Assembly (NCBI GenBank): GCA_012719955.1
Contig: JAAXZI010000158.1
Location: forward strand, 1-64,000
From: Phycisphaerae bacterium
GTDB taxonomy: Bacteria; Planctomycetota; Phycisphaerae; UBA1845; PWPN01
Direction of reading: 5' to 3'
DNA: 64,000 nt
The notes beneath the pieces are model-generated. The model had not been told where the DNA came from and did not search any database. It saw only the letters and a list, made by a program, of their open reading frames with translations. Shown in pieces: positions 17,101 through 24,566 of this stretch (position 1 is the stretch's first letter; every line of letters starts with the position of its first letter). The position numbers were made by a program, and so were the translations under genes.

Positions 17101-18187
17101 GCAGACCCATGTCCGGGGTGGCATGGGCCAGGACGTAGTCAACGCCCAGGTACTCGCCCAGCACGTAATAGCCGGGGGCATCCTTGATACTGTTTTCCCT
17201 GGGCTTGGCGATCTTGAACCAGGCATATTTGTCGCCCGCCTCGGGGCGCGGACCCCGCTTGGCGAGCTGGTCGATGTACTTCTGGGCCCGCTCGTTGTAC
17301 TCGGGCTTGGGCGACTGGAGCATGTCCGGGTTGCTCGGATCGCGCGTGGCCAGGATGCGGAACTCGAGTACGCCGGCGCCCTTGAGCAGGCGCAGCAGGT
17401 CGGCGGGGTCCTCCAGGACGCCCTTTCGCTCGCTCCACTTGTCGTAGGCTACGACCATCTCGTCGATGGTGCCGGCCAGATCCGGATGAGCTTTCTTGAT
17501 GGCCTCAATTTCCGCAGCCCGCGACTTGCTCTGCTTACCCAGTTCGAGGCGATCAACCAGGGCCGGCACACTGAGATTGGTGGCCAGCAACTTGTCGACC
17601 ATCTCGGCGCGGTTGTCGAGGATGGCCCCGATCTCCTGATCGGGACGGGTGCTGGTGGTCGGTTGGGTTGTGGCCGGCTGAGATTCCGCCAGGTGGACGG
17701 CCTGCCGATACTGGTCGTCAACCTTGGCGAGCTGTTCAAACAGGGGCTTGCGGGCGGAGATGCCCCGCACCAGGTCCGCAAACTTGGCGTCGCGCGCCTC
17801 GGGTGCGAGAGCCAGCGCGGCCCGGACCTCGGCCTCGGTGATATTCGTGGCCAGCAACTTGTCGCGTACGGCCTGGTACTCACGTGCGCCGGTCTCACCG
17901 CGGGCCCGGGGCATCTGGATTTCGAGGCGGTTGCGCCCCACCGGACGCCAGACCAGGTTACGGGTACTGCCGGGGTCAATTCGCTGCTTGAGGATGTCCA
18001 TCACCTTTTGAGCTAGATGGGGATCATCCTTCGCATTCGTGTCGTCGATCTCGAACAGCGCGCTGTAGCCGCCGCCCAGGTCGATACCCGGCTTGAGGTT
18101 CTTCTCCGGGGGCCAGATCTGCCAGATGGACAGTCCCACCAGGAGGACAATCAAGCCTACCTTGGACCAAAGGTTCTTTTCGCCCAT
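14138..18187 (-). CDS. secDF: fused protein translocase subunit SecDF
   Basis: Inner-membrane Sec accessory protein that uses the proton-motive force to help pull secreted proteins across the membrane; SecD and SecF are fused in one 1349-aa chain. The SecD half has an N-terminal membrane segment, then DLGGGYSALFEID, and five membrane segments from about residue 478, including GLILSLGMSVDANVLIYERM. The SecF half starts near residue 725 (FVGGTNVQVELKD) and ends with membrane segments bearing VGYQINDTIVIFDRIRENR near residue 1190. The SecF periplasmic loop is about 350 residues, far longer than in E. coli SecF (323 aa in total). AGAGGAA stands upstream of ATG 18187. Alone in its unit; YajC is not nearby. 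Confidence 0.95.
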   Translation of the reverse strand: MGEKNLWSKVGLIVLLVGLSIWQIWPPEKNLKPGIDLGGGYSALFEIDDTNAKDDPHLAQKVMDILKQRIDPGSTRNLVWRPVGRNRLEIQMPRARGETGAREYQAVRDKLLATNITEAEVRAALALAPEARDAKFADLVRGISARKPLFEQLAKVDDQYRQAVHLAESQPATTQPTTSTRPDQEIGAILDNRAEMVDKLLATNLSVPALVDRLELGKQSKSRAAEIEAIKKAHPDLAGTIDEMVVAYDKWSERKGVLEDPADLLRLLKGAGVLEFRILATRDPSNPDMLQSPKPEYNERAQKYIDQLAKRGPRPEAGDKYAWFKIAKPRENSIKDAPGYYVLGEYLGVDYVLAHATPDMGLLNDKSWSLVAASPDRDPTTGRLAVAFQLDQRGGDKFSELTSTNLKRPLAIFLDEEAISAATIQSRISTRGQITGTFTPQEVSYLVQTLEAGALPARLKEVPIQERNVGPSLGETNIRKGLTAVTVSILAVIAFLAIYYTYNGAIADIALLMNLIITLGIMCFIGATFTLPGIAGLILSLGMSVDANVLIYERMREELQRGVSVRMAVKLGYERAFSAIFDGNVTAIITAAILYWIGSEEIKGFGLTLGIALAISMFTALFVTRQYYYVMIPQTLNRDETKKAWLLPAILILIASVMLALGWVINRSALDQSNAFALGQFLGVIGLTAAVILASMWGFRALYRLAGHQKANRLPMLQLMSTPNLDWMKHYKKYWTGSAVVILAGLIFMAGVWKEVLDIEFVGGTNVQVELKDQYKGLSDEDVRQQIVADKETSVVSWLRNAADQLRKAEVKPAGEARYIVSIPDGSLSQNQLQALLSARLFSGQKGDPTVERSGIVPVQDGGVAVQFLRTGQVPDQAAFEKLVREGTAEYAEAAARRMRDARIQSVQESGTTAFDIITTETARTLVGEALMASSLGEMLEVKHSIEAALVTDPERAPDGVFPVSRDDNVLADVIGGNSQADISAYKGGLVLVFDRLDPPATIEDVRERLKQMRMQPDFEATGWRSSEVFGLEAAGTVTVKKDGRQEEVPTYSKLAIAVVDTNLIYAPDGSNETWQAEVAGREKALAQAALGSSQSLQRVTTFLPQVASEAAQKAIIASVLSFIALIVYLWIRFGSLEFGVAGIIALYHDAAISLAALMACHYIHDTWLGNLLMLSDFKFDLTILAAVLTIVGYQINDTIVIFDRIRENRGRLGTISPQLINDSLNQTLSRTVLLVSIVLMTLLIMYVLGGEGIHGFAFIMIVGSISGTYTTLCIATPMLMHPRAMWITAIAIAVLTTLALTWQIESDVLRWSLVLVVAALGGLGAYRQLAAARQEQTGPAPARRPATA

Positions 18188-18383
18188 GAATGTTCCTCTA
18201 CGTTACCTCGATGAAGTCATAAGTGTTGATATTTAACGGAGTTTCCGTTGGCACTCTTTCGCATTACTTTTTCGATGGGAATGACGGTCAGGCGTCTTAT
18301 CGACCCGCGGATGCCCCGCCCTCGCTTACGCCTTCGAGGCGGGCGCAATGCCGCACGGCGACGGAAACACGCCATTTACTGAA

Positions 18384-18791
18384 TTACGCGGGAGGCGCGT
18401 GGGGATAACGAGCCATCAGCCAGGCACGGGTGGCTTGGACAGGACGGTCGGCAGCCCCGCTTTCCAGAGCGTGCGGGGCCATGGTCGGCCCGAAGTCTGC
18501 CGGCGGGATACTGACCAGCATGGGCTCGATATCCGGACCCGGTCTGGACTCGTCGAGCAAGAGACGCTCAGCCGAATCGCTCCAGGCAGAGGTCTGCGGA
18601 GCAATGACCAGGATCAGCTCCCGCTTGGGCCGTTGCTGTTCTAACTCCCGATAAGGCTGAGTGTTACGGGCAGGCGACTGCTGGCGGGCAGGGTTCTGCG
18701 GGGTTTCCAGAAGCGCAGGGCGGGCATTGGCCTGGAAGGTGGTGGCTGCCACCGAGAACCCGATCAGGCCGGCCATTCGCATCAGCGACAT
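18384..18791 (-). CDS. small exported hypothetical protein
   Basis: 135-aa protein I cannot assign. Start 18791 is preferred because GGAG lies nine bases upstream and the product then opens with a signal peptide (MSLMRMAGLIGFSVAATTFQ, cleavage around ANA|RP). An upstream pair of ATGs (18845, 18848) would add 19 residues but lacks a ribosome site. The mature part has a disordered Gln/Pro-rich stretch, then a compact region with KRELILVIAPQTSAWSDSAE and a Pro-rich end. It diverges from the MEMO gene with about 100 bp between starts. The frame continues far upstream antisense to the MEMO gene, which is a shadow. Confidence 0.5.
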   Translation of the reverse strand: MSLMRMAGLIGFSVAATTFQANARPALLETPQNPARQQSPARNTQPYRELEQQRPKRELILVIAPQTSAWSDSAERLLLDESRPGPDIEPMLVSIPPADFGPTMAPHALESGAADRPVQATRAWLMARYPHAPPA

Positions 18792-18882
18792 TCGCCCAAA
18801 CTCCGACAATTCCTGAACCCCCAGCCAGTCATAAGGGATGTTCATCATAGCGGATCGAGCAGCCCATGCCAAATCCTCCGCG

Positions 18883-18888
18883 TACAAT
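18883..18888 (+). promoter_or_regulatory. -10 element for a possibly leaderless mRNA
   Basis: TACAAT ends five bases before the ATG at 18894 and no Shine-Dalgarno sequence precedes the gene. Transcription starting at the usual distance would begin at or next to the A of ATG. No recognisable -35. Confidence 0.4.
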
Positions 18889-18893
18889 GGGGC

Positions 18894-20204
18894 ATGAAAC
18901 CCTACCCGAGAGTACGACCGGTTGAAGCCTTTCCGATTGAACATGGCGGCCATCAGCTCATCCTGATGCACGACCCCACCGGCTTTGCGGATGGTCCGAT
19001 TACCGTTTCCCCGGCAGCCCTGTTCCTCATCCTCATGCTGGATGGGCAAAAGGGACCTGATGAGCTTCAGAAGGCCTTCCGCGAGCAGTTCGGGCAATCC
19101 ATCGACCGCGAGCAGATCGAGGAACTCATCAGTCAGCTTGACGCGGCCAAGTACCTCGACAGCGAGACTTTCGCCCGGCATTATCAGTCGCTGGTGGACG
19201 ACTATCGGGCCGCACCGGCCCGGCTGTGCCGTGACCTGGAGGTCTACGGTATCGATGCGGGCGCGGTCGGGGCCGATGGCACTATTCCGGGTTCGCAGGC
19301 TGGAGAAACCAAGGAGACGGCCGGCCGACGCCGGGCCTACGAGGCCCAGGTGGCGGACCTGAGATCCTCGCTCACCCGCATGATCTCTCAGTGCCGGGCC
19401 GGCGTGGTCGGGAAGGGCAACCGCCGGCTGGCCGGCCTGATCGCCCCGCACCTGGATTATCCCCGGGGCGAGCCCTGCTATGCGGACGCCTACGGCCTGC
19501 TGGCCAGCACCGGCATCGCTCCCCGGGTGGTCATACTGGGGACAAACCACTATGGCCGGGGCACCTCTGTGGTCGCCACCAGCAAAGACTTCCAAACGCC
19601 CCTGGGCACTACGCGGACGGACCGCGCGTTCCTGGAGGCGCTGCAGACCCGCTGCGGTGCCGACCTGTGCGCCCACGAGTTCGACCATTCCCGCGAGCAC
19701 TCGGTAGAACTCCAGGTGGTGCTGCTTCAACACCTCTTCGGAGCAGATGCCTTCCAGATCGTGCCCGTACTCTGCCATGACCCGTGCGGACCGACAGGAA
19801 CGAAACCCTATGACGGCCAGGGGGTGGATCTGCGCGTTTTCGGGGAAGCGCTGGGAGAACTGATCCGTTCCGACAGCGTCCCCACGTTGATTATCGCGGG
19901 GGCGGACTTGAGCCACGTCGGCCGGCGTTTCGGGGATGATTGCGAGCTGGAACCGACGTTTCTTTCCACAGTCGAGCGTCAGGATCGCGAGGCCATCGAG
20001 GAGATTGTTAACGGCCGGCCGGATGAATTCGTCCGCGTGCTGGCCGGACGGGAGAACGCCACGCGCGTGTGCAGCGCCGGCTGCATCTACGCGCTGCGCG
20101 TCGCACTGGATGGTGCCGAGGGCGAGCTCCTGCGGTATCATCAGGCTATCGACGCGCCGAACGGCACGGGCGTGACCTGCTGTGCGGCGGCTTTCTGGGC
20201 GTAG
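18894..20204 (+). CDS. amrB: MEMO1-family protein (AmmeMemoRadiSam system protein B)
   Basis: 436 aa. The C-terminal two thirds (from about residue 180) form a MEMO domain of the dioxygenase-like LigB fold: AGLIAPHLDYPRG, VVILGTNHYGRG, DHSREHSVELQVVLLQHLF and IIAGADLSHVG carry the conserved His/Asp/Cys positions. The first 130 residues look like a PqqD-type winged helix (SPAALFLILMLDGQKGPDEL). In many genomes MEMO genes sit with AMMECR1 and a radical SAM gene; neither is present here. The molecular function is unsettled. The symbol follows the family name only. Confidence 0.8.
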   Translation: MKPYPRVRPVEAFPIEHGGHQLILMHDPTGFADGPITVSPAALFLILMLDGQKGPDELQKAFREQFGQSIDREQIEELISQLDAAKYLDSETFARHYQSLVDDYRAAPARLCRDLEVYGIDAGAVGADGTIPGSQAGETKETAGRRRAYEAQVADLRSSLTRMISQCRAGVVGKGNRRLAGLIAPHLDYPRGEPCYADAYGLLASTGIAPRVVILGTNHYGRGTSVVATSKDFQTPLGTTRTDRAFLEALQTRCGADLCAHEFDHSREHSVELQVVLLQHLFGADAFQIVPVLCHDPCGPTGTKPYDGQGVDLRVFGEALGELIRSDSVPTLIIAGADLSHVGRRFGDDCELEPTFLSTVERQDREAIEEIVNGRPDEFVRVLAGRENATRVCSAGCIYALRVALDGAEGELLRYHQAIDAPNGTGVTCCAAAFWA

Positions 20205-20207
20205 CTC

Positions 20208-20256
20208 GGAGGACACAGAGGGTTTGGCCACAGAGGGCACAGAGGACACAGAGGTT
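20208..20256. repeat. 'acagagg' dispersed repeat
   Basis: Four close copies of G(A/G)CACAGAGG-type units (consensus ggacacagaggnnnnggccacagagg). The reverse complement appears at 20538-20580 just before lpxK, so the two flank a 280-bp segment. Confidence 0.7.
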
Positions 20257-20281
20257 TTTACTTTAACCACATGGGGTCCTG

Positions 20282-20475
20282 CGCGGGCTGCGCCTGCAAC
20301 CCAGGTGCTTGAGCAGGATGTCAGTGGTCAGTTGTTAGTTGTCAGTTGTTGGGTCCGTGGTCCTTTTGTCAGTTGTTGGGGGCGACAGCACGGCACCTGA
20401 CTTCTGTTGCGAACAAACGAATCGTGGGGAAAGAACAAGCCCTGACGAGCTTGTTCTCCAGAGGAGCAGAAACTA
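20282..20475 (+). repeat. about 190-bp composite dispersed repeat, copy 1
   Basis: Matches 59220-59410 in the same orientation. Starts with gcgggctgc, then gatgtcagtggtcagt, two copies of 'tcagttgttggg', and ends in a hairpin GAACAAGC-cctgacga-GCTTGTTC. Shorter relatives of the middle part are at 29033-29085 and, inverted, at 63744-63802. No ORF of its own. Confidence 0.75.
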
Positions 20476-20537
20476 AACCGCAGCGGTCGTAGAGGCTGCG
20501 GAGAATTCAGAACAGGCCACAGGTGGACCCGCCTCTT

Positions 20538-20580
20538 GTTCTCTGTGTCCTCTGTGCCCTCTGTGGCCTCTGTGGCTGAT
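20538..20580. repeat. 'ctctgtg' dispersed repeat before lpxK
   Basis: Tandem 'gtcctctgtgccctctgtggc' units, the reverse complement of the repeat at 20208-20256. It ends 13 bp before the lpxK start; if read as protein it would give SVSSVPSVASVAD, so the lpxK frame only appears open across it. Confidence 0.7.
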
Positions 20581-20592
20581 GCGTTGCTTGAG

Positions 20593-21696
20593 ATGGATGA
20601 GCGTCGTTACCTGGATTTGATTGCCGGCCGAACGCGCGGCCCTGTGGCCGCGGCGACGCGGGCTGCGTTGGGCGCGCTTGCGCTGCCCTACCGCGCCGTT
20701 ACCGGCCTGCGCAACGCGTGGTTCGATTACGTGGCCTTTCCGGCGTGGCTCGATGTTCCCACGATTTCCGTCGGAAATCTCACCGTGGGCGGGACGGGCA
20801 AGACGCCTTTGACTCTGTGGCTCTGCGAGCGTTTGCTGGGCCGCGGCCTCAAGCCGGCCGTGCTCAGTCGCGGTTATCGCGCCGATGAAGAGGGCCGGGC
20901 CGATGAACTCATGCTGGTGACGCGCCGCTGTCCCAAGGCGGTTGCGGTGGGTCACCCGGATCGCGCCGCGTCCGGCCGACTGGCCATCGAGGAATATCAC
21001 GTGCGGGCTGCGATCCTTGACGACGGCTTTCAGCACCGCCGCCTGGGCCGCGATCTGGATATCGTGCTCATCGACGCGATGGAGCCGTGGGGTCATGGAC
21101 GGTTGTTGCCCCGTGGTTTGTTGCGCGAGCATCCGAAAGGTCTGCGTCGAGCCGACGTGGCGGTGATCACGCGCTGCGATCAGGTGGAAGCGGACGCACT
21201 GGCCGCCCTCACGCGCACCATCAACGAGCTGAACCCGGATATTCCCGTCATCCGTTGCGCGCACGAGCCGACCGGCTTTGTGGATCTGCATGACCAGGAG
21301 ATGGCGCTCTCGAAGTCGGCCCGCATCGGACTCTTCGCCGGCATTGCTCGTCCGGAGGCATTCGCCCGCACCATGGCCGGCTTTCATGCCGCGCCCGCGG
21401 ACACCTTCTGGTGGCCCGATCATCATATCTACTCGCCGGAGGATGCCCGCGAGTTGATCGCCTGGAGCCGCGATGCCCGCCTGGACGCACTGGTCACCAC
21501 CGAGAAGGACGCGGTCAAGCTGGCCGGTCTGGAGGTGGACTGGCCCGTGCCGGTGGCGGCACTGCGAATTGAAATCGAATTCTGGGGCCATGACGATAAG
21601 ATACTCGAACGTCTGATTGACCAGGCGCTCGAGGAGTACAAGAATGTCCGCGAATCCCAACCCCGATCCGATCCCGATGCCGGGCACGCCCGCTGA
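20593..21696 (+). CDS. lpxK: tetraacyldisaccharide 4'-kinase
   Basis: Membrane-associated kinase that adds the 4'-phosphate to the lipid A precursor, 367 aa. The P-loop SVGNLTVGGTGKTPL (about residues 57-71) and the following AVLSRGYRADEEG, ILDDGFQHRRLGRDLDIVLID and LLPRGLLREH are diagnostic. The ATG at 20593 is chosen because everything upstream is repeat DNA; no strong ribosome site precedes it. The end overlaps the start of the next gene by 53 bp, indicating coupling. Presence of lpxK implies that this organism makes lipid A. No other lpx or kdt genes are in the window. Confidence 0.93.
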   Translation: MDERRYLDLIAGRTRGPVAAATRAALGALALPYRAVTGLRNAWFDYVAFPAWLDVPTISVGNLTVGGTGKTPLTLWLCERLLGRGLKPAVLSRGYRADEEGRADELMLVTRRCPKAVAVGHPDRAASGRLAIEEYHVRAAILDDGFQHRRLGRDLDIVLIDAMEPWGHGRLLPRGLLREHPKGLRRADVAVITRCDQVEADALAALTRTINELNPDIPVIRCAHEPTGFVDLHDQEMALSKSARIGLFAGIARPEAFARTMAGFHAAPADTFWWPDHHIYSPEDARELIAWSRDARLDALVTTEKDAVKLAGLEVDWPVPVAALRIEIEFWGHDDKILERLIDQALEEYKNVRESQPRSDPDAGHAR

Positions 21697-22768
21697 GAAA
21701 TCCCAGGCCATGAGGCCGGGGCAGACAAGCCCGCAGCGTGCCGGAAGCGAGAGCAAAGCCGCTCATCCCTCCGGGGACGAATCAACAGGCGGCCAGAAGA
21801 CCCGCCCCACCGAGGCCGTACCCGCGCTGGACTTCGCCGCGCTGCGGCTGCACTCCATTTATGAGCGCCGGCACATCGCCCAGATCGACGCCTTCGCCAA
21901 GACTCCCCCACCGGGGGCGTCCTTCCTCGAGTGGTTTGAGTCCCTGCCGGGCTTCCTGGGCGCCAGCCGGTTGCGGGCCGTGGTGAACGCGATCGTCGCA
22001 GCGCGCAAAGCGGGCAAACCGGTGGTCTTCGCTATCGGCGGACACGTCGTCAAGGTGGGCTGCGGGCCCATTCTCATTGATCTGATGCGACGGGGAATCG
22101 TCACTGCGATCGCCTGCAACGGTGCGGCGGCCATTCACGACAGTGAGATTGCGATGATCGGCGCGACCAGCGAAGACGTGGCCGAGACCATCCGCGACGG
22201 CCGTTTCGGGATGGTTCGCGAGACGGCCGAGTTCTTCGCCGAGGCCGCGCGCCAGGCGGCGCAAACGCATGCGGGCTATGGACAGTCCATCGGCCGCCTC
22301 ATCCGGTCGCGGAATCTACCGCATGCGCAACTCAGCGTATTGGCCGTGGCCGCTGAACTGGGTATACCGGCCACGGTCCACGTAGCCGTCGGGACCGACA
22401 CGGTACACATGCCGACGTTCGCCGATGGCGGCCTCATCGGGGCGGCAAGTTTGGCCGATTTCCGCACGATTTGCGGGGTGGTGGCTGCCATGGGCGGCTC
22501 TGCCGGCGAGGCCGGGGGCGTGTGGTGCAACATTGGCTCGGCGGTTCTGCTGCCGGAGGTTTTCCTCAAGGCCGTGTCCGTCGTGCGCAACCTGGGAACC
22601 AATCTGGATGCGCTGTGCACGGCCAATTTCGATCAGCTTCGCCACTACCGACCGGCTCAAAACGTGGTGGGAAGGCCGGTTTTGAAAGGTCAGGGTTTTG
22701 ACCTGGCAGGTCATCACGAGATCCTGCTACCCCTTCTGCGGCAGGCCATTTTGGACCAAAACCGCTAA
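21644..22768 (+). CDS. conserved protein with deoxyhypusine synthase-like fold
   Basis: 374 aa, coupled to lpxK by a 53-bp overlap; GGAG stands eight bases before ATG 21644. The first 65 residues are Pro/Ser-rich and disordered. The core looks like an NAD-binding Rossmann protein related to the deoxyhypusine synthase family: AIGGHVVKVGCGPILIDLMR, AIACNGAAAIHDSEIAMIGAT, then VHVAVGTDTVHMPTF and AMGGSAGEAGGVWCNIGSAVLLPEVFLKAVSVVRN. Bacteria lack eIF5A, so hypusine formation is not expected. The assignment to DHS is by resemblance and is uncertain; the function is unknown. Confidence 0.6.
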   Translation: MSANPNPDPIPMPGTPAEKSQAMRPGQTSPQRAGSESKAAHPSGDESTGGQKTRPTEAVPALDFAALRLHSIYERRHIAQIDAFAKTPPPGASFLEWFESLPGFLGASRLRAVVNAIVAARKAGKPVVFAIGGHVVKVGCGPILIDLMRRGIVTAIACNGAAAIHDSEIAMIGATSEDVAETIRDGRFGMVRETAEFFAEAARQAAQTHAGYGQSIGRLIRSRNLPHAQLSVLAVAAELGIPATVHVAVGTDTVHMPTFADGGLIGAASLADFRTICGVVAAMGGSAGEAGGVWCNIGSAVLLPEVFLKAVSVVRNLGTNLDALCTANFDQLRHYRPAQNVVGRPVLKGQGFDLAGHHEILLPLLRQAILDQNR

Positions 22769-22833
22769 AAAACGGTTGTTTTTGGGGTCCGACCGCCAAA
22801 AAACCCAATGTTTTCAAGGCTTTTGGCTAGACC

Positions 22834-22861
22834 TGCCGATAACATTTCCTTATTATCGGCA
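22834..22861. promoter_or_regulatory. 9-bp inverted repeat over the HU promoter
   Basis: TGCCGATAA (22834-22842) and TTATCGGCA (22853-22861) are perfect arms around ten bases. The -10-like TATTAT (22851-22856) lies within the right arm, 57 bp before the HU start codon. It is placed as an operator would be; autoregulation or an unknown repressor are both possible. Confidence 0.5.
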
Positions 22862-22913
22862 CCGAAACGGGCTCACAGAGGGCCCTCCGATGTTTCTATC
22901 AAAGGAGCGCAGA

Positions 22914-23237
22914 ATGGCTAAAGCAGCTAAGAAGATGTCAAAATCGGCCATCGCCGCGACACTGGCTGAGAAGGTGGACATCACCAAGAAGCAGGCCAAC
23001 CTGTTCCTGGAGGAACTGGCGAACCTGGCTTACAAGGAGGCCAAGAACAGCTTCACCCTGCCGGGTATCGGCAAGCTCGTGCTTGTGCAGCGCAAGGCGC
23101 GTATGGGCCGCAACCCCGCCACCGGCGAACCGATGAAGTTCCCCGCCAAGAAGGTGGTCAAGTTCCGGGTGGCCAAGGCCGCCAAGGACGCCATCCTCGG
23201 CCCCAGCGGCACCAAGGCCGCCAAGAAGAAGAAGTAA
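22914..23237 (+). CDS. HU/IHF-family DNA-binding protein
   Basis: Nucleoid-associated histone-like protein, 107 aa, acting as a dimer that bends DNA. The core (about residues 10-95) is a standard HU domain: SAIAATLAEKVDITKKQANLFLEEL, FTLPGIGKLVLVQRKARMGRNPATGEP and KVVKFRVAKAAKDAIL. Both ends carry short Lys/Ala extensions (MAKAAKKMSK and GTKAAKKKK), so it is more basic than E. coli HU. The ATG at 22914 is preceded by AAAGGAG six bases away; upstream ATGs in frame lack such a site. An inverted repeat covers its presumed promoter. Confidence 0.95.
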   Translation: MAKAAKKMSKSAIAATLAEKVDITKKQANLFLEELANLAYKEAKNSFTLPGIGKLVLVQRKARMGRNPATGEPMKFPAKKVVKFRVAKAAKDAILGPSGTKAAKKKK

Positions 23238-23269
23238 TTCCCACGCGCCACGGCCGAGAGGCCGCACAA

Positions 23270-23465
23270 AACAATTGAACCGCAGAGACGCGGAGATGCA
23301 GAGGGGAATTCGATGAATATACTCCCCTGTGCCTTCGCGTCTCTGCGCTTCTATTCCATTCTTCGCCCCTTCCGAGAATTGAACCGCAGAAACACAAAAA
23401 CGCAGAGAAAGAATCACATTGATTCCCTCTCTGCGTCTCCGCGTCTCCGCGGTTCAATTCAATTC
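23270..23465. repeat. 'gaaccgcagagacgc' repeat cluster
   Basis: Three stretches: ttgaaccgcagagacgcggag (about 23275), ttgaaccgcagaaacacaaaa (about 23380) and the reversed tctgcgtctccgcgtctccgcggttcaatt (about 23430-23460). The outer ones are inverted relative to each other. The same unit recurs at 59190-59222, 59478-59505 and 59530-59555. It fills the whole spacer between the convergent HU and accD genes. Confidence 0.75.
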
Positions 23466-23482
23466 TCCGCCCCCTCCCGCTC

Positions 23483-24385
23483 TCACTTACCCGCGTAATC
23501 GATAATCCGCGCAATCTCCGTCCGCAGATGCTGGCGATGCACGATGCGGTCGATGAAACCGTGTTCGAGCATGAACTCGGCCGACTGGAAGCCTTCCGGC
23601 AGCTTGGCCTTGATGGTGTTTTCGATGACGCGCGGGCCGGCGAAGCCGATCATGGCCCCCGGCTCGGCCAGGTGGAAATCCCCCAGCCAGGCGAAGCTGG
23701 CCGCCACGCCTGCGGTGGTGGGATCGGTCATCACCACGATGTACAGGCCGCCGGCGTCATCCAGCCGTGCGACCGCCGCCGAGGTCTTGGCCATCTGCAC
23801 CAGCGAGACCATGCCTTCCTGCATCCGCGCCCCGCCAGAGGCCGTTACCACTACCACAGGGATATTCTCATCCGTGGCCCGCTCGATGGCGGCGGTGATT
23901 TTCTCCCCGACCACGGCACCCATGGAGGCCATGATGAAGAACGGATCCATGACCGCCAGAATCACCGGCCGGCCGCGGATGAACGCCTTGCCGACCACGA
24001 CCGCCTCTTTCTCGCCGGTGGCCTCCTGGGCGGCCTTGAGCCGGTCCTTGTACTTGAGCCGCTCTTTGAACTTGAGGGGATCGGTACTGACCAGGTCAGG
24101 GAGGAATTCCTCGAAGGTGTCCGGATCAACGAGCTGCTTAATACGCGTTCGCGCCGAGATGCGGTGATGGTAACCACATTCGGGGCACACGTAGAGGGCC
24201 TCTTCCACGGCCTTCTGGTAGACCGTGGCCTGACAGCCCGGGCACTGGGTGAACACGCCCTTAGGCACGTCCAGCCGGGCCGGGCCGGGGGCCGCTATCC
24301 CGGGAGAACCGTTTGGATCTGTCGGGGTGGGGGTTACATCTGCCAAGGATTCACTGCTCCGTTCAGAATACTCGTCCTCAACCAA
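23483..24385 (-). CDS. accD: acetyl-CoA carboxylase carboxyltransferase subunit beta
   Basis: Beta subunit of the carboxyltransferase that makes malonyl-CoA for fatty acid synthesis, 300 aa. An N-terminal zinc ribbon (CPGC at about residues 48-51, CPEC about 67-70) precedes the crotonase-like domain with PVVVVTASGGARMQEGMVSLVQMAKT and FAGPRVIENT. There is no ATG near the start: TTG 24385 is taken here, and TTG 24346 with CGGAG nine bases upstream is an equally good choice. The first 35 residues are disordered. accA is not in the window. Confidence 0.93.
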   Translation of the reverse strand: MVEDEYSERSSESLADVTPTPTDPNGSPGIAAPGPARLDVPKGVFTQCPGCQATVYQKAVEEALYVCPECGYHHRISARTRIKQLVDPDTFEEFLPDLVSTDPLKFKERLKYKDRLKAAQEATGEKEAVVVGKAFIRGRPVILAVMDPFFIMASMGAVVGEKITAAIERATDENIPVVVVTASGGARMQEGMVSLVQMAKTSAAVARLDDAGGLYIVVMTDPTTAGVAASFAWLGDFHLAEPGAMIGFAGPRVIENTIKAKLPEGFQSAEFMLEHGFIDRIVHRQHLRTEIARIIDYAGK

Positions 24386-24429
24386 CCACCGAGTGGAGGC
24401 TCATCCGCGCCCTCCGCCCCGGAAAGGGC

Positions 24430-24566
24430 ACTTTTCTAAGCGATTTTAGCCGGACTGTCCATCCCGGGGCGGCCGGCCGGGGCGCCACCCGCCCGGCGAA
24501 ACGCACGGGGTGCCGGCCGGGCTCGGGCCATCATGCCGGATGGGCGGCCGGCAGCCCATATTCCGC
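24430..24566. other. GC-rich spacer upstream of thrS promoters
   Basis: Very GC-rich (ccggccggggcg-type) sequence between accD and the thrS promoters; no gene or clear signal. Confidence 0.35.

Noticed and set aside
14693-18016. 1107-codon open frame on the plus strand opposite secDF
   Set aside because: Shadow of the secDF codon usage in GC-rich DNA; no motif, His/Gln/Gly-rich nonsense composition, and secDF itself is unmistakable.
20536-20592. longer N-terminus of LpxK
   Set aside because: The extra codons consist of a dispersed 'ctctgtg' repeat and LpxK homology begins after 20593.
23270-23465. CRISPR array from repeated 'cgcagagacgc' units
   Set aside because: Units are short, unevenly spaced, partly inverted and have no spacers of constant length; no cas genes.
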